A stretch of 23,235 nucleotides of DNA from Ruminococcus sp. UBA7158 (GCA_002491605.1 DKWG01000042.1:1-23235), one strand, 5' to 3'. Counted from the stretch's first letter, positions 1 through 7,231 are shown. The notes: generated by a model not told the origin, from the letters alone. Made by a program: numbers and translations.

Positions 1-2
1 TT

Positions 3-11
3 ATTATACCA
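3..11 (-). promoter_or_regulatory. Possible extended -10 promoter element at the window edge
   Basis: Read leftward, this is TGG followed by TATAAT, which fits an extended -10 (TGN-TATAAT). I see no good -35 at the expected distance, as is common for extended -10 promoters. It would drive a leftward gene outside the window, downstream of the GNAT gene. Seen directly: the motif. Inferred: that it works. Confidence 0.3.
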
Positions 12-93
12 TATCTCGTTTGGCATTTCTCTTTTTTGTTGGGTCTTATCATTTTAGCACATACATATCGGCAATTTTTTTAGAAAAAGCAGC

Positions 94-624
94 CTAACAT
101 TTTTCGTTTCGTACCCAAATCCAATACCTTTTCATGTTTGCTAAATAATTAAGGTTATCATATACTGTCTTTTCAAAAACACCACCGCAAGCCTCTATTG
201 TCCTCGCACTTGCCGTATTATCCTCAAGGCAGGTTATCATGACCCTATCAAGTCCCTCGGAACGACACACATCTAATGCCTTCAAAATCATCAGCTTTGC
301 GTATCCTTTCCTCCTTTTTGACGGTCTGACACAGTACCCTATGTGTCCACCGAAGTCGACAAGATAGCCCTTTAATACGAGGCGCACTTGAATAAGCCCC
401 AAAAGCATTTCATCATAAAACAGCCCATATTGCAAGCATGGTACGCAGCTTGGATTGTCCCTTTTTTCTGCTTCTTTTACACTTTCGAGCCAGTCTGCGG
501 TGCTGCTGTTAATGAGAGCGCCTGTGCCGTCCATACTGCTGCCGCTTTTAATGAATTCATCTTTAAACTCATTAATTTGCTCGATGTCGCCGATGTTTAG
601 CTTTCTAAAAACAAGGTCCGGCAC
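94..624 (-). CDS. GNAT family N-acetyltransferase
   Basis: Predicted cytoplasmic acetyl-CoA-dependent N-acetyltransferase of 176 residues, a usual length for a single GNAT domain. The acetyl-CoA loop (motif A) is visible as RPSKRRKGYAKLMI near residues 103-116, preceded by the strand GGHIGYCVRP and followed by CLEDNTASARTIEACGG, the typical motif B region where Asn and Ala-Ser begin the helix leading to a 'xxCGG' turn. The start is GTG: a GGAGGA ribosome binding site lies inside the end of the upstream trmL gene, 8 nt before it, and only 4 nt separate the two genes, so they are probably translationally coupled. The acceptor substrate cannot be read from the sequence. No strong terminator follows the stop. 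Confidence 0.85.
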   Translation of the reverse strand: MPDLVFRKLNIGDIEQINEFKDEFIKSGSSMDGTGALINSSTADWLESVKEAEKRDNPSCVPCLQYGLFYDEMLLGLIQVRLVLKGYLVDFGGHIGYCVRPSKRRKGYAKLMILKALDVCRSEGLDRVMITCLEDNTASARTIEACGGVFEKTVYDNLNYLANMKRYWIWVRNEKC

Positions 625-628
625 TTTA

Positions 629-1129
629 TCAATCCTCCCAAGAAAAACGAGTCAGCTTTCCCTCTCTCGACAAATCTGGAAAATCCCACTGCCTTAAAAT
701 CTCATATGCCGCTATGGCGACAGCATTGGATAAATTCAGGCTTCTTAGCTCAGGACGCATTGGAAGGCGGACGCAGGCATCCTTATTATCATGCAGTAGC
801 TCCTCGGGAAGTCCTTTATCCTCCCTGCCGAAAAGAATATAGCAGTCGTCCTCATACTTAACGTCGCTGTAAACATTCTTGCCCTTGGTTGTAAAGTAAT
901 AGTACTTTGCACCTGCTGTTTTCCCGAAAAAGTCCGAAAGACTGTCATAATATGTGATATCGAGCTTGTCCCAATAGTCAAGACCCGCTCTTTTAAGGTT
1001 TTTATCTGTCACCTCAAAGCCCATCGGCTTAACAAGGTGAAGCCTTGCACCTGTTACGGCGCAGGTTCTGGATATATTACCTGTATTCTGAGGAATCTGC
1101 GGTTCAACCAGCACTATATTTAAATTCAA
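629..1129 (-). CDS. trmL: tRNA (cytidine(34)-2'-O)-methyltransferase, TrmL-type SPOUT enzyme
   Basis: SPOUT-superfamily methyltransferase that transfers a methyl group from S-adenosylmethionine to the ribose of the tRNA wobble base. All three family motifs are visible in the 166-residue product: N-terminal NIVLVEPQIPQNTGNISRTC, the central LFGREDKGLPEELL loop, and the C-terminal RLPMRPELRSLNLSNAVAIA knot segment that holds SAM. I chose the TTG at 1129 because a GAAGGA ribosome binding site lies 5-6 nt upstream and the conserved N-terminus begins there. The reading frame is open further upstream to a GTG at 1171, but that part is not family-like. The gene follows the pyridoxal kinase gene after about 98 bp and is nearly fused to the GNAT gene. 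Confidence 0.92.
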   Translation of the reverse strand: MNLNIVLVEPQIPQNTGNISRTCAVTGARLHLVKPMGFEVTDKNLKRAGLDYWDKLDITYYDSLSDFFGKTAGAKYYYFTTKGKNVYSDVKYEDDCYILFGREDKGLPEELLHDNKDACVRLPMRPELRSLNLSNAVAIAAYEILRQWDFPDLSREGKLTRFSWED

Positions 1130-1227
1130 ATCAAGTCCTTCTTTCAGTTTAAAACTATGAAATCGTTGCACAAACGAAAATATACACCTATGACATCGTT
1201 AACGGCGACAGTGTCGGTACTCATTCA

Positions 1228-2088
1228 TCAAATCGCCGAATAGTCCATATAGCACTGATTTGAAATCAGCATCGGCAGGCATTTTTCAAGCATTACGCCC
1301 TCTCTTGCATCCGTTCCGTAGCCGAATGTAGTCTTTATTGCATACTCCAAGAAGGACGTCGCACGGCACATTGCTATCGGAAGGCTGTCGCCCAAAATCA
1401 GTCCACCTGTCAGAACAGACGCAAACAAGTCCCCCGTTCCGGGGTAATGCTTCGGGATTTTTTCATAGACTACACGCCAGAATGCGTTATTTTGACTGTC
1501 GTACCCAACATTGCAGTTCTTGCCGTCTGCCATTGTGACGCTTGTTATGACAACGGTTTTGGGTCCCTTTCCCGACAGCCTGACAAGCATGCTCTTAACC
1601 TCGCTCAAGGTCAGCTGTGAAACAGGATAATCAACGCCCAACAAAATAGACGCTTCGGTCAGGTTAGGAGTAATGATATCAGCGGCACTCACCAGCTCGG
1701 ACATCCTTTTGCAAAGCTCAGACGTATACGTTTTATAAAGTCTTCCCGAATCGCCCATAACAGGGTCGACGATTTTTAATGCATTGGGGTAAGACTTAAA
1801 GAATTCCAGACAGCCGTCAACCTGTTGTGTCGACGCCAAAAAGCCTGAATATATACAGTCGAAATCAACGCCCTGAGCCTTATAGTGGCTGAGCGCAGGG
1901 TGTATATAGTCAGTCATGTCCTTTAAAACCACCTCGCCGAAGCCGTTTGTATGAGACGATAAAACAGCTGTCGGAACAGCGGCAACCTGTATTCCCATAA
2001 CCGACAATGCCGGCATTATAACCGAAAGCGAGCATCTGCCCACGCCCGAAAGGTCATGTATTGCCGCAACTTTTTTTAAATTCTGCAT
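1228..2088 (-). CDS. pdxY: Pyridoxal/pyridoxamine kinase (PdxK/PdxY family)
   Basis: Ribokinase-superfamily kinase that phosphorylates B6 vitamers (pyridoxamine, pyridoxal) to feed the PLP pool. The 286-residue product opens with VAAIHDLSGVGRCSLSV, the substrate-binding motif of this family. It carries IVDPVMGDSGRLY and ITPNLTEASILLG in the middle and ends with the ATP/anion-hole motif PGTGDLFASVLTGGLILG near residues 226-243, whose Asp is the expected catalytic base. The ATG at 2088 has a GAAAGGA site 8 nt upstream. An upstream ATG in the same frame lacks both family similarity and a clear site. A promoter is visible at 2196-2224. Which vitamer is preferred cannot be read from sequence, so pdxY is a family-level symbol. 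Confidence 0.88.
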   Translation of the reverse strand: MQNLKKVAAIHDLSGVGRCSLSVIMPALSVMGIQVAAVPTAVLSSHTNGFGEVVLKDMTDYIHPALSHYKAQGVDFDCIYSGFLASTQQVDGCLEFFKSYPNALKIVDPVMGDSGRLYKTYTSELCKRMSELVSAADIITPNLTEASILLGVDYPVSQLTLSEVKSMLVRLSGKGPKTVVITSVTMADGKNCNVGYDSQNNAFWRVVYEKIPKHYPGTGDLFASVLTGGLILGDSLPIAMCRATSFLEYAIKTTFGYGTDAREGVMLEKCLPMLISNQCYMDYSAI

Positions 2089-2195
2089 CAGAAAAATCCT
2101 TTCACCTAAGATGAACCGCCGCTCACTTTTAAGCTTTTCCAAGCTTTTTAAGGCTTGAACGAGTCAAAAAGCCAAGCCGACGTTTTTTCCAATGA

Positions 2196-2224
2196 ATTAT
2201 ATCACTTTTTTTGCAAGAAAACAA
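2196..2224 (-). promoter_or_regulatory. Sigma-A type promoter for the pdxY-trmL-GNAT cluster
   Basis: Read leftward: TTGTTT at 2224-2219, a 17-bp spacer, then a perfect TATAAT at 2201-2196. Transcription would begin about 100 nt before the pdxY start codon. The leader contains two AAGCTT copies but no recognised riboswitch. Confidence 0.65.
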
Positions 2225-2294
2225 GCACCGTTGGGTTTATTTTTTGAAAAAGCGTGCAGAATAACAACATATTTTTGATAAGGAGAGATCTACA

Positions 2295-2474
2295 ATGAGT
2301 ATGAACATTCCAGCTATGTGCAAAAGCATCGCGGTAGGCGTTGTAACAGGTGCAGCCGTTTATGCGGTAACAAATGCTACAAAGAGTGAAAAAAGACATT
2401 TAAAGTCGGATACATTAAGAGCTGTGCGCTCTGTAAGCGCAATGCTTGAAGGGCTTGGGTCGATGTTTATGTAA
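2295..2474 (+). CDS. Small uncharacterised protein with one hydrophobic segment
   Basis: A 59-residue product read directly from the sequence (ATG at 2295, TAA at 2472-2474). A strong AAGGAGAG ribosome binding site lies about 8 nt upstream. The protein starts MSMNIPAMCKSIAVGV; residues 11-28 are small and hydrophobic (a glycine/alanine/valine-rich helix), followed by a basic stretch NATKSEKRHLKSD and a C-terminal amphipathic part ending in LEGLGSMFM. This layout resembles the small, often YtxH-like, single-segment proteins common in Clostridia, but I do not recognise the family with certainty. A 13-bp hairpin follows the stop codon by four bases. The upstream 150 bp is shared with the divergent pdxY promoter. 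Evidence for coding: strong site, clean frame, terminator; function unknown. Confidence 0.72.
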   Translation: MSMNIPAMCKSIAVGVVTGAAVYAVTNATKSEKRHLKSDTLRAVRSVSAMLEGLGSMFM

Positions 2475-2477
2475 AGG

Positions 2478-2506
2478 AATAAGGAGCGCAGTTTGCGCTC
2501 CTTATT
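2478..2506 (+). terminator. Hairpin terminator between convergent genes
   Basis: A perfect 13-bp stem (AATAAGGAGCGCA pairing with its complement) closes a 3-nt GTT loop just after the small gene. The T-run comes late, after TTCGTAGAAACTG, so rho-independent strength is moderate. It also lies beyond the 3' end of the leftward CAT-fold gene and may serve both strands. Confidence 0.65.
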
Positions 2507-2523
2507 TCGTAGAAACTGTTTTT

Positions 2524-3186
2524 TTATATAACGATACTCTGTTCACAAAACGCCTTAATCTCTTCCTGCAGCTGTCTGAACACATTTGCAATCAAAAAGC
2601 CGTCGGCTATAGCATGATTCATTCTGACGCTTACAGGCATTACCAATCTGTCGTTTTCTTCACGATACTTTCCCCAATTGACAATCGGAGCAAAGAAAAG
2701 ATATCCGTCGGGAAGTTCAATATTCAGCGAATCATAGGAGAGCCAAGGAATATAAGAAGCGTCAAACCAATTCGGATGATTTTCCATATCTAATCCGTAT
2801 TCCCTTGTCTGTTTTGCTTGCTCAATGTCCTCTTGTGCGTTACGATAGAAAGTGCCGTAATTTTCACTGTAGGTTGTATATACAGGAGTGCAGGTTTGTG
2901 TATCCTCATGAAATACATATTGTGTGGGATTAATAACGTCATAGCAAATCAGCTCATCCGTTTGCCAAATATATCCCATTCTATAATCGTCACGAGAATT
3001 CAGAACCTTTGAAAGGATATACAAAAAATTGATATAAAATTTTGTCTCCGTTTTCTTAGAGCAGTCGACAAGCTCGGTCACATCAATTCTTGCAGTCATC
3101 GACGTAGAGCATTTACAGTCCTGCGAAAAATGACGGAATACTCCCTTTCGATAAAACTTGTCCTTATCGATAACCCTATAGCCCAT
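2524..3186 (-). CDS. CatA-like O-acetyltransferase (chloramphenicol acetyltransferase fold)
   Basis: 220 residues, the usual length of type A chloramphenicol acetyltransferases, which form trimers and move acetyl from acetyl-CoA to a hydroxyl. Visible family features: CSTSMTARIDVTELV near residues 26-40, YIPWLSYDSLNIE with Ser150 matching the conserved active-site serine region, and RMNHAIADGFLI with His191 and Asp195 matching HxxxDG. The usual first histidine of 'HHAxxDG' is Asn190 here, but the catalytic second histidine is kept. The His normally following DGF is Leu198. Stop and start codons of the DUF624 gene and this one are 7 nt apart, so they form one operon. Chloramphenicol resistance should not be assumed: many clostridial chromosomes carry such homologues with unknown acceptors. 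Confidence 0.8.
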   Translation of the reverse strand: MGYRVIDKDKFYRKGVFRHFSQDCKCSTSMTARIDVTELVDCSKKTETKFYINFLYILSKVLNSRDDYRMGYIWQTDELICYDVINPTQYVFHEDTQTCTPVYTTYSENYGTFYRNAQEDIEQAKQTREYGLDMENHPNWFDASYIPWLSYDSLNIELPDGYLFFAPIVNWGKYREENDRLVMPVSVRMNHAIADGFLIANVFRQLQEEIKAFCEQSIVI

Positions 3187-3193
3187 AGCTTAC

Positions 3194-4099
3194 TTACCTT
3201 ATCTTCTTTCCCTTGCCCGACGATTTAGGCTGCTCAACAGGCACCTCAGTCTCGGGAGTGTCCTTGAACACAGCCTCTGAGCCGTCGTCGTTGTCGGCAT
3301 AGGAAAGCTCGGGAGCTTCCTCTCCTCTTGCTTCGTACCACGGCTGAATTACATATTTTCTTATGATCGGGAAGCAGTTAAACGCATATAAAAGACCCAA
3401 AAACGATGGTAAAACCACAAGCATAAAAGCTGAAAACGGAAACAGAATCAAAGTCAGTATCAAAAGCGCCGCCGTTACAGCAAGATTTATAACGCTTATT
3501 TTCGGAACGATTGCAATCAGGAAGAACGAGTTTTTGATAATCTTCCAAAGGCTTAAATTAGTCGAAACGATCAGCAGGTAAATATAGAAGTGCATCATCA
3601 AAAACAGCACAGTGCAGACAATGCAGATGGCAAACGGAATAAAGAACATAGAATTTGACGTGCTCATCTGATAATATAGCGGATAGGCTATGCTCATCGC
3701 AACATAGAACGTCATATCAATGACGCCCATAACAGCGCCCTGCTTGAAGTTTTGACGAAAAGCCTTCCAAAAGTCGTGCCACAAAAAAATCGGTCTTTCG
3801 CAGGATATATTTCTTATAACCTTTGTGAAGCCGCATACGCACGGACCGACGAATATACCTGTCAGGACAAAGAGCACATAGTACAAAATAACATAAGCAT
3901 AGCTGCTCGGTTCCATATAATACTCAGCAAGCATTATCCCTGCAAACGGCAGGAAAGCAAGTATAAACAAGAAGTTGAGCATAATAAGTCTTGAGAAGTG
4001 AGAAAAATACAGCTCGAAAAATCTGACAAACGGCAGCTTTTCCTCCGGATTCTTTGAAATTCCGGGCCCCACCTTTTCGTAGTTTGAGAACAATCCCAT
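3194..4099 (-). CDS. YesL/DUF624-family membrane protein
   Basis: A 301-residue integral membrane protein. Family marks are an N-terminal cytoplasmic part leading to FFELYFSHFSRLIMLNFLFILAFLPFAGI, the polar segment WHDFWKAFRQNFKQGAVMGVIDM, and a C-terminal FNCFPIIRKYVIQPWYE. About six hydrophobic segments are visible (roughly residues 37-55, 68-90, 120-140, 148-172, 185-200, 210-235). A charged tail of about 50 residues rich in Glu, Asp and Pro, ending in a basic stretch, is longer than the family norm. I chose the ATG at 4099 because an AAAGGA site lies 8 nt upstream; a longer frame reaches 4135 and would overlap spoIIM. DUF624 proteins often sit beside carbohydrate uptake genes, but none is here. 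Function unknown. Confidence 0.8.
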   Translation of the reverse strand: MGLFSNYEKVGPGISKNPEEKLPFVRFFELYFSHFSRLIMLNFLFILAFLPFAGIMLAEYYMEPSSYAYVILYYVLFVLTGIFVGPCVCGFTKVIRNISCERPIFLWHDFWKAFRQNFKQGAVMGVIDMTFYVAMSIAYPLYYQMSTSNSMFFIPFAICIVCTVLFLMMHFYIYLLIVSTNLSLWKIIKNSFFLIAIVPKISVINLAVTAALLILTLILFPFSAFMLVVLPSFLGLLYAFNCFPIIRKYVIQPWYEARGEEAPELSYADNDDGSEAVFKDTPETEVPVEQPKSSGKGKKIR

Positions 4100-4125
4100 T
4101 TTAAACATCCTTTCTTTTACTGCGG

Positions 4126-4728
4126 TTAAATCCAACCCATCAGGTCAAACAAACGCAAAACCAAGCAGTTTAATGCGCTTAAAACTCCGCAGGACACTAA
4201 ATATATCAAAAACTTTAAGATATAATCCCTGAATTCATTTGCCAAACCGAGCCTGTTTTCATTCGTCAGAGACAGCGAGAAGTACCTTTGTGACATGGCG
4301 ACCGATTCGCACGACTGCATGATGAGTATTCCCGACGACAGCACCGCAAACGGTAAAAACAGCGCCATACGAATTAAAATGTCGTCACAGGAATAAATAG
4401 AGCTGACAAGTACTCCCAGACCCAAGCCCTTGAAGCAGACAAGCATGATTTCAAAAGGATGAGAAACCGCACCGAAGCCCATCAAAAATGCAGCGGTCAC
4501 AAACACCGCCGAGCCTGCAAAGTAATTTAAAAAGGTTTCCATCCAGCTGTCAAAGTCTGTGTATATGTCCGACGAATATATGCCTGCAAGTGCTTCAGAA
4601 CCGATTTTAAGACTCGCAACAGCTCCCAAAACAATTCCGACAATCAAAAACAGCACCAGCAATATGTCGGTTCTGAATACCTTATTACTTATCGACGCTT
4701 CGCCGCTATTGCCTTTATTCATATACAT
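4126..4728 (-). CDS. SpoIIM-like (stage II sporulation protein M) membrane protein
   Basis: A 200-residue membrane protein with the SpoIIM/DUF95 layout: a short polar N-terminus, a first helix ILLVLFLIVGIVLGAV, a long loop, further helices including LVCFKGLGLGVLVSSIY near residues 97-113 (the conserved 'F.KG...G' segment), and a final helix after EFRDYILKFLIYLVSCGVL. Known SpoIIM works with SpoIID and SpoIIP in septal peptidoglycan remodelling during engulfment, but those partners are not nearby and SpoIIM-like proteins also occur outside sporulation. GAAAGGA lies about 6 nt before the ATG at 4728; an in-frame ATG two codons later is possible. First gene of the operon with DUF624 and the CAT-fold gene. 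The assignment rests on topology and one motif. Confidence 0.65.
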   Translation of the reverse strand: MYMNKGNSGEASISNKVFRTDILLVLFLIVGIVLGAVASLKIGSEALAGIYSSDIYTDFDSWMETFLNYFAGSAVFVTAAFLMGFGAVSHPFEIMLVCFKGLGLGVLVSSIYSCDDILIRMALFLPFAVLSSGILIMQSCESVAMSQRYFSLSLTNENRLGLANEFRDYILKFLIYLVSCGVLSALNCLVLRLFDLMGWI

Positions 4729-4910
4729 TTACCGTCCTTTCGCACATATCAAGCCTGCACTTAAGCGTTTAGCTTGTCTACAAAATACTATGTCCGCAAA
4801 GGATACAATATGAATAAAACACTCCTATAAGCAAAGCGAAATCATTTTCTCAGCTTTTAAATTCAGTGTAACACATTTTTAAATGAATATCAATAAAAAT
4901 ATTAAAATAA

Positions 4911-4949
4911 TGCCTGCGCACAGCTAAGGGAGACGCTTGTGCACAGGCA
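4911..4949 (-). terminator. Rho-independent terminator downstream of folT
   Basis: Read leftward, TGCCTGTGCACAAGC pairs with GCTGTGCGCAGGCA across a short loop, with one bulge and one wobble. A T-rich stretch (ATTATTTTAATATTTTTATT) follows. The stem lies about 37 bp after the folT stop codon. Confidence 0.82.
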
Positions 4950-4985
4950 GGATTATCAGATTATACGCCGTCGCCGTAAACGCAG

Positions 4986-5798
4986 TTACTGTTCGGGCTC
5001 AGTCAAAGCCGGCTTTTCAATGTTCATGCTTTCGTAGAGATAGTCAAGCTGAGATTCAAGCTCATCAATTCTCTTCTGCTGCTCCGACGATGCCGATTTC
5101 AAAGTCTTGTTGGTGTTAATAATATCCTGAGAGCTGAGACCGAAGCAGCACATAACAATGAGCAGTATACATATCAGGTAAATCATTGCGGCAGCGACAC
5201 CGGAGTCGCTGAAAATCGTCTTTTCGTCTACCCTTCTTGCATTTTTGAATACTGCTGTATACGCCTTCAATACAATCGGCAGGAACAATGCCATTATAAA
5301 AATATCAACCGGAAGCTGTATCATATTCTTGACAGCTCTTGCGGGAAGCATTGCAAAAAAGCCCTTTCCCATCATGCTTGAAACAGCCCAGGTTGTCAGC
5401 CAGAGGTTGCACACGATTACAACGCTGGTTTTTGCCGCAACGATACGGGGAACAAACCACTTTCCGGATACCGAATTGTATAAAAACAATCCGTATATGA
5501 GCGCACCGGTGGCTTCAATCAGGGTAAATCTTATGTCAAACGCTCCTGTCGGCTTAATTATAAAGCCCAAAAGGTCGGTTATAAACCCTGCTATAAAGCC
5601 TACTGTCGGTCCGTAGAGCATTCCGATTGCAGCAAGTGCCACAAATGCAAAGGAAATCTTCAAGGACTCTGTGACTTCAATTGATACGGTGAGCTTAAGC
5701 ACTATATCAAGCGCTATAAGCATTGCAGTGACGCTCAGACAGCGCAGCGACTTAAGCTCTTTTGCCGAGCGGACGAATAAATTAAAAAAGCTTTTCAT
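4986..5798 (-). CDS. folT: Folate ECF transporter S component (FolT) with extra C-terminal helix and coiled coil
   Basis: Substrate-binding membrane subunit of an energy-coupling-factor transporter for folates. The core, residues 1-185, shows the family pattern: LYGPTVGFIAGFITDLLGFIIKPTGAFDIRFTL split across residues 61-93, then LIEATGALIYGLFLYN. Residues 202-221 form an additional hydrophobic helix and 228-256 a predicted coiled coil (SEQQKRIDELESQLDYLYE), making the protein 270 residues instead of the usual 170-190. The ATG at 5798 has AGGAGGT 5 nt upstream. The frame runs open to 6011, but that part overlaps the riboswitch and is not protein-like. No EcfA/EcfT genes are near, as expected for group II S components that share a module. 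Regulation: THF riboswitch in the leader. Confidence 0.88.
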   Translation of the reverse strand: MKSFFNLFVRSAKELKSLRCLSVTAMLIALDIVLKLTVSIEVTESLKISFAFVALAAIGMLYGPTVGFIAGFITDLLGFIIKPTGAFDIRFTLIEATGALIYGLFLYNSVSGKWFVPRIVAAKTSVVIVCNLWLTTWAVSSMMGKGFFAMLPARAVKNMIQLPVDIFIMALFLPIVLKAYTAVFKNARRVDEKTIFSDSGVAAAMIYLICILLIVMCCFGLSSQDIINTNKTLKSASSEQQKRIDELESQLDYLYESMNIEKPALTEPEQ

Positions 5799-5876
5799 AA
5801 TTGACCTCCTACATAAATAAATAACGACTGAAAACTGACCCGTCAGCCGAATGAGCCGACAAATCGTTTTCCTGCT

Positions 5877-5929
5877 GCTTAATATGCATGGATTGTCAAT
5901 ATAGAAAAGCCTTTGAATGCATGTTAAGC
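5877..5929 (-). promoter_or_regulatory. Candidate riboswitch expression platform: P1-competing stem
   Basis: In the RNA, GCUUAACAUGCAU (from 5929-5917) can pair with AUGCAUAUUAAGC (from 5889-5877) over 13 positions with a single C-A mismatch. The first strand includes the 3' strand of aptamer helix P1, so the two structures exclude each other. Further downstream GAAAAC/GTTTTC and GTCGGC/GCTGAC can form a second stem (about 5828-5872), without a clear T-run. Which state is ON cannot be decided by eye. Confidence 0.6.
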
Positions 5930-6037
5930 GGGATGCGAAAACCGAACCGCAACAGCCAAAAAGCCTTTTTGCTGTTTTCGTCTGCCGGACAACTCCCCGT
6001 CCCGACAGCACTATACGCTCGGAATTCTACTCTTACC
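5923..6037 (-). promoter_or_regulatory. Tetrahydrofolate (THF) riboswitch aptamer
   Basis: Read leftward, the conserved blocks of the THF riboswitch class occur in order: AAGAGTAGA, GCGTATAGTG, CGGGACGGG, ACGAA, then CGG...GCATCCCGCTT. Helix P1 forms from TAAG and CTTA at the ends, and the P3 arm from CTGTCGGGAC with GTTGTCCGGCAG. A variable hairpin AACAGC...GCTGTT lengthens the aptamer to about 115 nt versus roughly 90-100 usual. P2 is imperfect (GAA and CCG paired with a TT/TT mismatch between). Its place directly before folT matches the known distribution of this class. It is expected to lower folate uptake when THF is plentiful. Confidence 0.85.
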
Positions 6038-6064
6038 AAAAAAGTGCCTGAATAATCTATCAAA

Positions 6065-6098
6065 ATCCCGAAATACAGTTAATGCCGGATTTCGGGAT
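6065..6098 (-). terminator. Terminator downstream of pfkA
   Basis: Perfect 10-bp inverted repeat ATCCCGAAAT / ATTTCGGGAT with a 14-nt loop. Read leftward it is followed by TTTTGAT, a short T-run. It sits about 67 bp past the pfkA stop codon and before the THF riboswitch. Confidence 0.7.
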
Positions 6099-6164
6099 AT
6101 CCGATACAAAGAAACTAATACTCAACAGATAATACTGCGTATTTCAACACCGAGGGTTGACGGA

Positions 6165-7133
6165 TTAAAGGGAAAGATCACCCAAGAGCTTGTGGAGATG
6201 CTCGTCGTAGTTTTTCTTCATTCCCAATGCTTCAACGATATCGTAGTCAACAAGTCTTGAGCCCTTAACAGCTATAACTCTGTTGCTTATGCCCTGACCG
6301 AGAAGCTCAACTGCGTAGCAGCCCATTCTTGCAGCTATAACTCTGTCCGTGCAGGTCGGAGAGCCGCCTCTTTGAACGTGACCCAAAATTGTTGCTCTTG
6401 AATCTATTCCTGTGTGTTCCTGAATATAATTAGATATTTGTTCTGAATTTCCGACGCCCTCAGCAACAATTATCTCAAAGTGAGACTTTCCTGTTGCCTT
6501 CTGCTCAAGCATCTTTTTGCAGATTTCATCCAAATCATAAGGTCTTTCAACTGTGATAACTTCAACAGCACCGGTTGCAACACCTACGTTAACCGCAATA
6601 TGTCCGGCACGCCTTCCCATTACCTCGACAACAGAACAGCGGCTGTGAGACATTTCGGTATCCTTGATCCTGTCGATCATTTCAAGGGCTGTGTTAAGTG
6701 CAGTATCAAAACCGATTGTGTAGTCGGTGCAGGCAATATCATTATCAATGGTGCCGGGAATGCAAATACATTTAACGCCGTGCTTGGATATATCCAAAGC
6801 CCCTCTGAATGTACCGTCGCCGCCTATGCAAACAAGACTGTCAATGCCTGCCTCGTCGCAATTTTTCTTAGCTAAAAGAATTCCCTCTTCGGTCGTGAAC
6901 TTTTTGCTCCTTGCTGTATAGAGCATTGTTCCGCCCCTCTGGACTATATCGGAAACATCTCTTGCTCCCATTTCAAACATATCGCCGTCGATAAGTCCCT
7001 GGTAGCCCTTTCTTATACCCATAACCTTATATCCTCTTGCGATGGATGCTCTTGTTACCGCTCTTATTGCGGCATTCATTCCGGGAGCGTCTCCTCCGCT
7101 GGTGAGTATACCTACGGTTCTGATTTCGGACAT
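6165..7133 (-). CDS. pfkA: ATP-dependent 6-phosphofructokinase
   Basis: Catalyses fructose 6-phosphate + ATP to fructose 1,6-bisphosphate, the committed step of glycolysis, as a cytoplasmic homotetramer. The 322-residue product matches bacterial PfkA length. Motifs: GILTSGGDAPGMNAAIRA at the N-terminus (ATP site), CIGGDGTFRGA (Gly after GGD favours ATP over pyrophosphate), PGTIDNDIACTDYTIGFDTA with the catalytic Asp, VVEVMGRRAGHIA, and TILGHVQRGGSPTCTDRV near residues 242-259 (sugar phosphate and effector contacts). GGAGG lies 7 nt before the ATG at 7133; an upstream in-frame start seven codons earlier overlaps that site. A strong promoter and a leader inverted repeat precede it, so it is probably monocistronic. 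Confidence 0.97.
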   Translation of the reverse strand: MSEIRTVGILTSGGDAPGMNAAIRAVTRASIARGYKVMGIRKGYQGLIDGDMFEMGARDVSDIVQRGGTMLYTARSKKFTTEEGILLAKKNCDEAGIDSLVCIGGDGTFRGALDISKHGVKCICIPGTIDNDIACTDYTIGFDTALNTALEMIDRIKDTEMSHSRCSVVEVMGRRAGHIAVNVGVATGAVEVITVERPYDLDEICKKMLEQKATGKSHFEIIVAEGVGNSEQISNYIQEHTGIDSRATILGHVQRGGSPTCTDRVIAARMGCYAVELLGQGISNRVIAVKGSRLVDYDIVEALGMKKNYDEHLHKLLGDLSL

Positions 7134-7208
7134 GGTAAAACCTCCATAAGCCAAATAATAAACAATGCAGCCATATGCGGCGCATATTTCAACACAAATC
7201 TAAAATTA

Positions 7209-7231
7209 ATGCAGTTATACCTAAACTGCAT
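7209..7231 (-). repeat. Inverted repeat at the start of the pfkA transcript
   Basis: Perfect 8-bp arms ATGCAGTT and AACTGCAT with a 7-nt spacer. It begins a few bases after the expected transcription start of the pfkA promoter. It could be an operator just past +1 or a 5' RNA hairpin affecting stability; the sequence cannot tell which. Confidence 0.65.

Larger units (their letters stand above)
5799..6164 (-). other. Intergenic region between pfkA and folT
   Basis: No gene. From right to left it holds the pfkA terminator hairpin (6065-6098), a weak promoter candidate TTAACT-17 bp-TAGATT (6082-6054) inside and after that hairpin, the THF aptamer (5923-6037), and the expression platform with a long potential alternative stem (5877-5929). 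Confidence 0.8.

Noticed and set aside
1144..1224. 26-codon leftward frame between pdxY and trmL
   Set aside because: It has no ribosome binding site, starts 3 bp after the pdxY stop, and is no longer than expected by chance.
5799..6011. N-terminal extension of folT by 71 codons
   Set aside because: It overlaps the THF aptamer, its residues are unlike any FolT, and a strong AGGAGGT site precedes the ATG at 5798.
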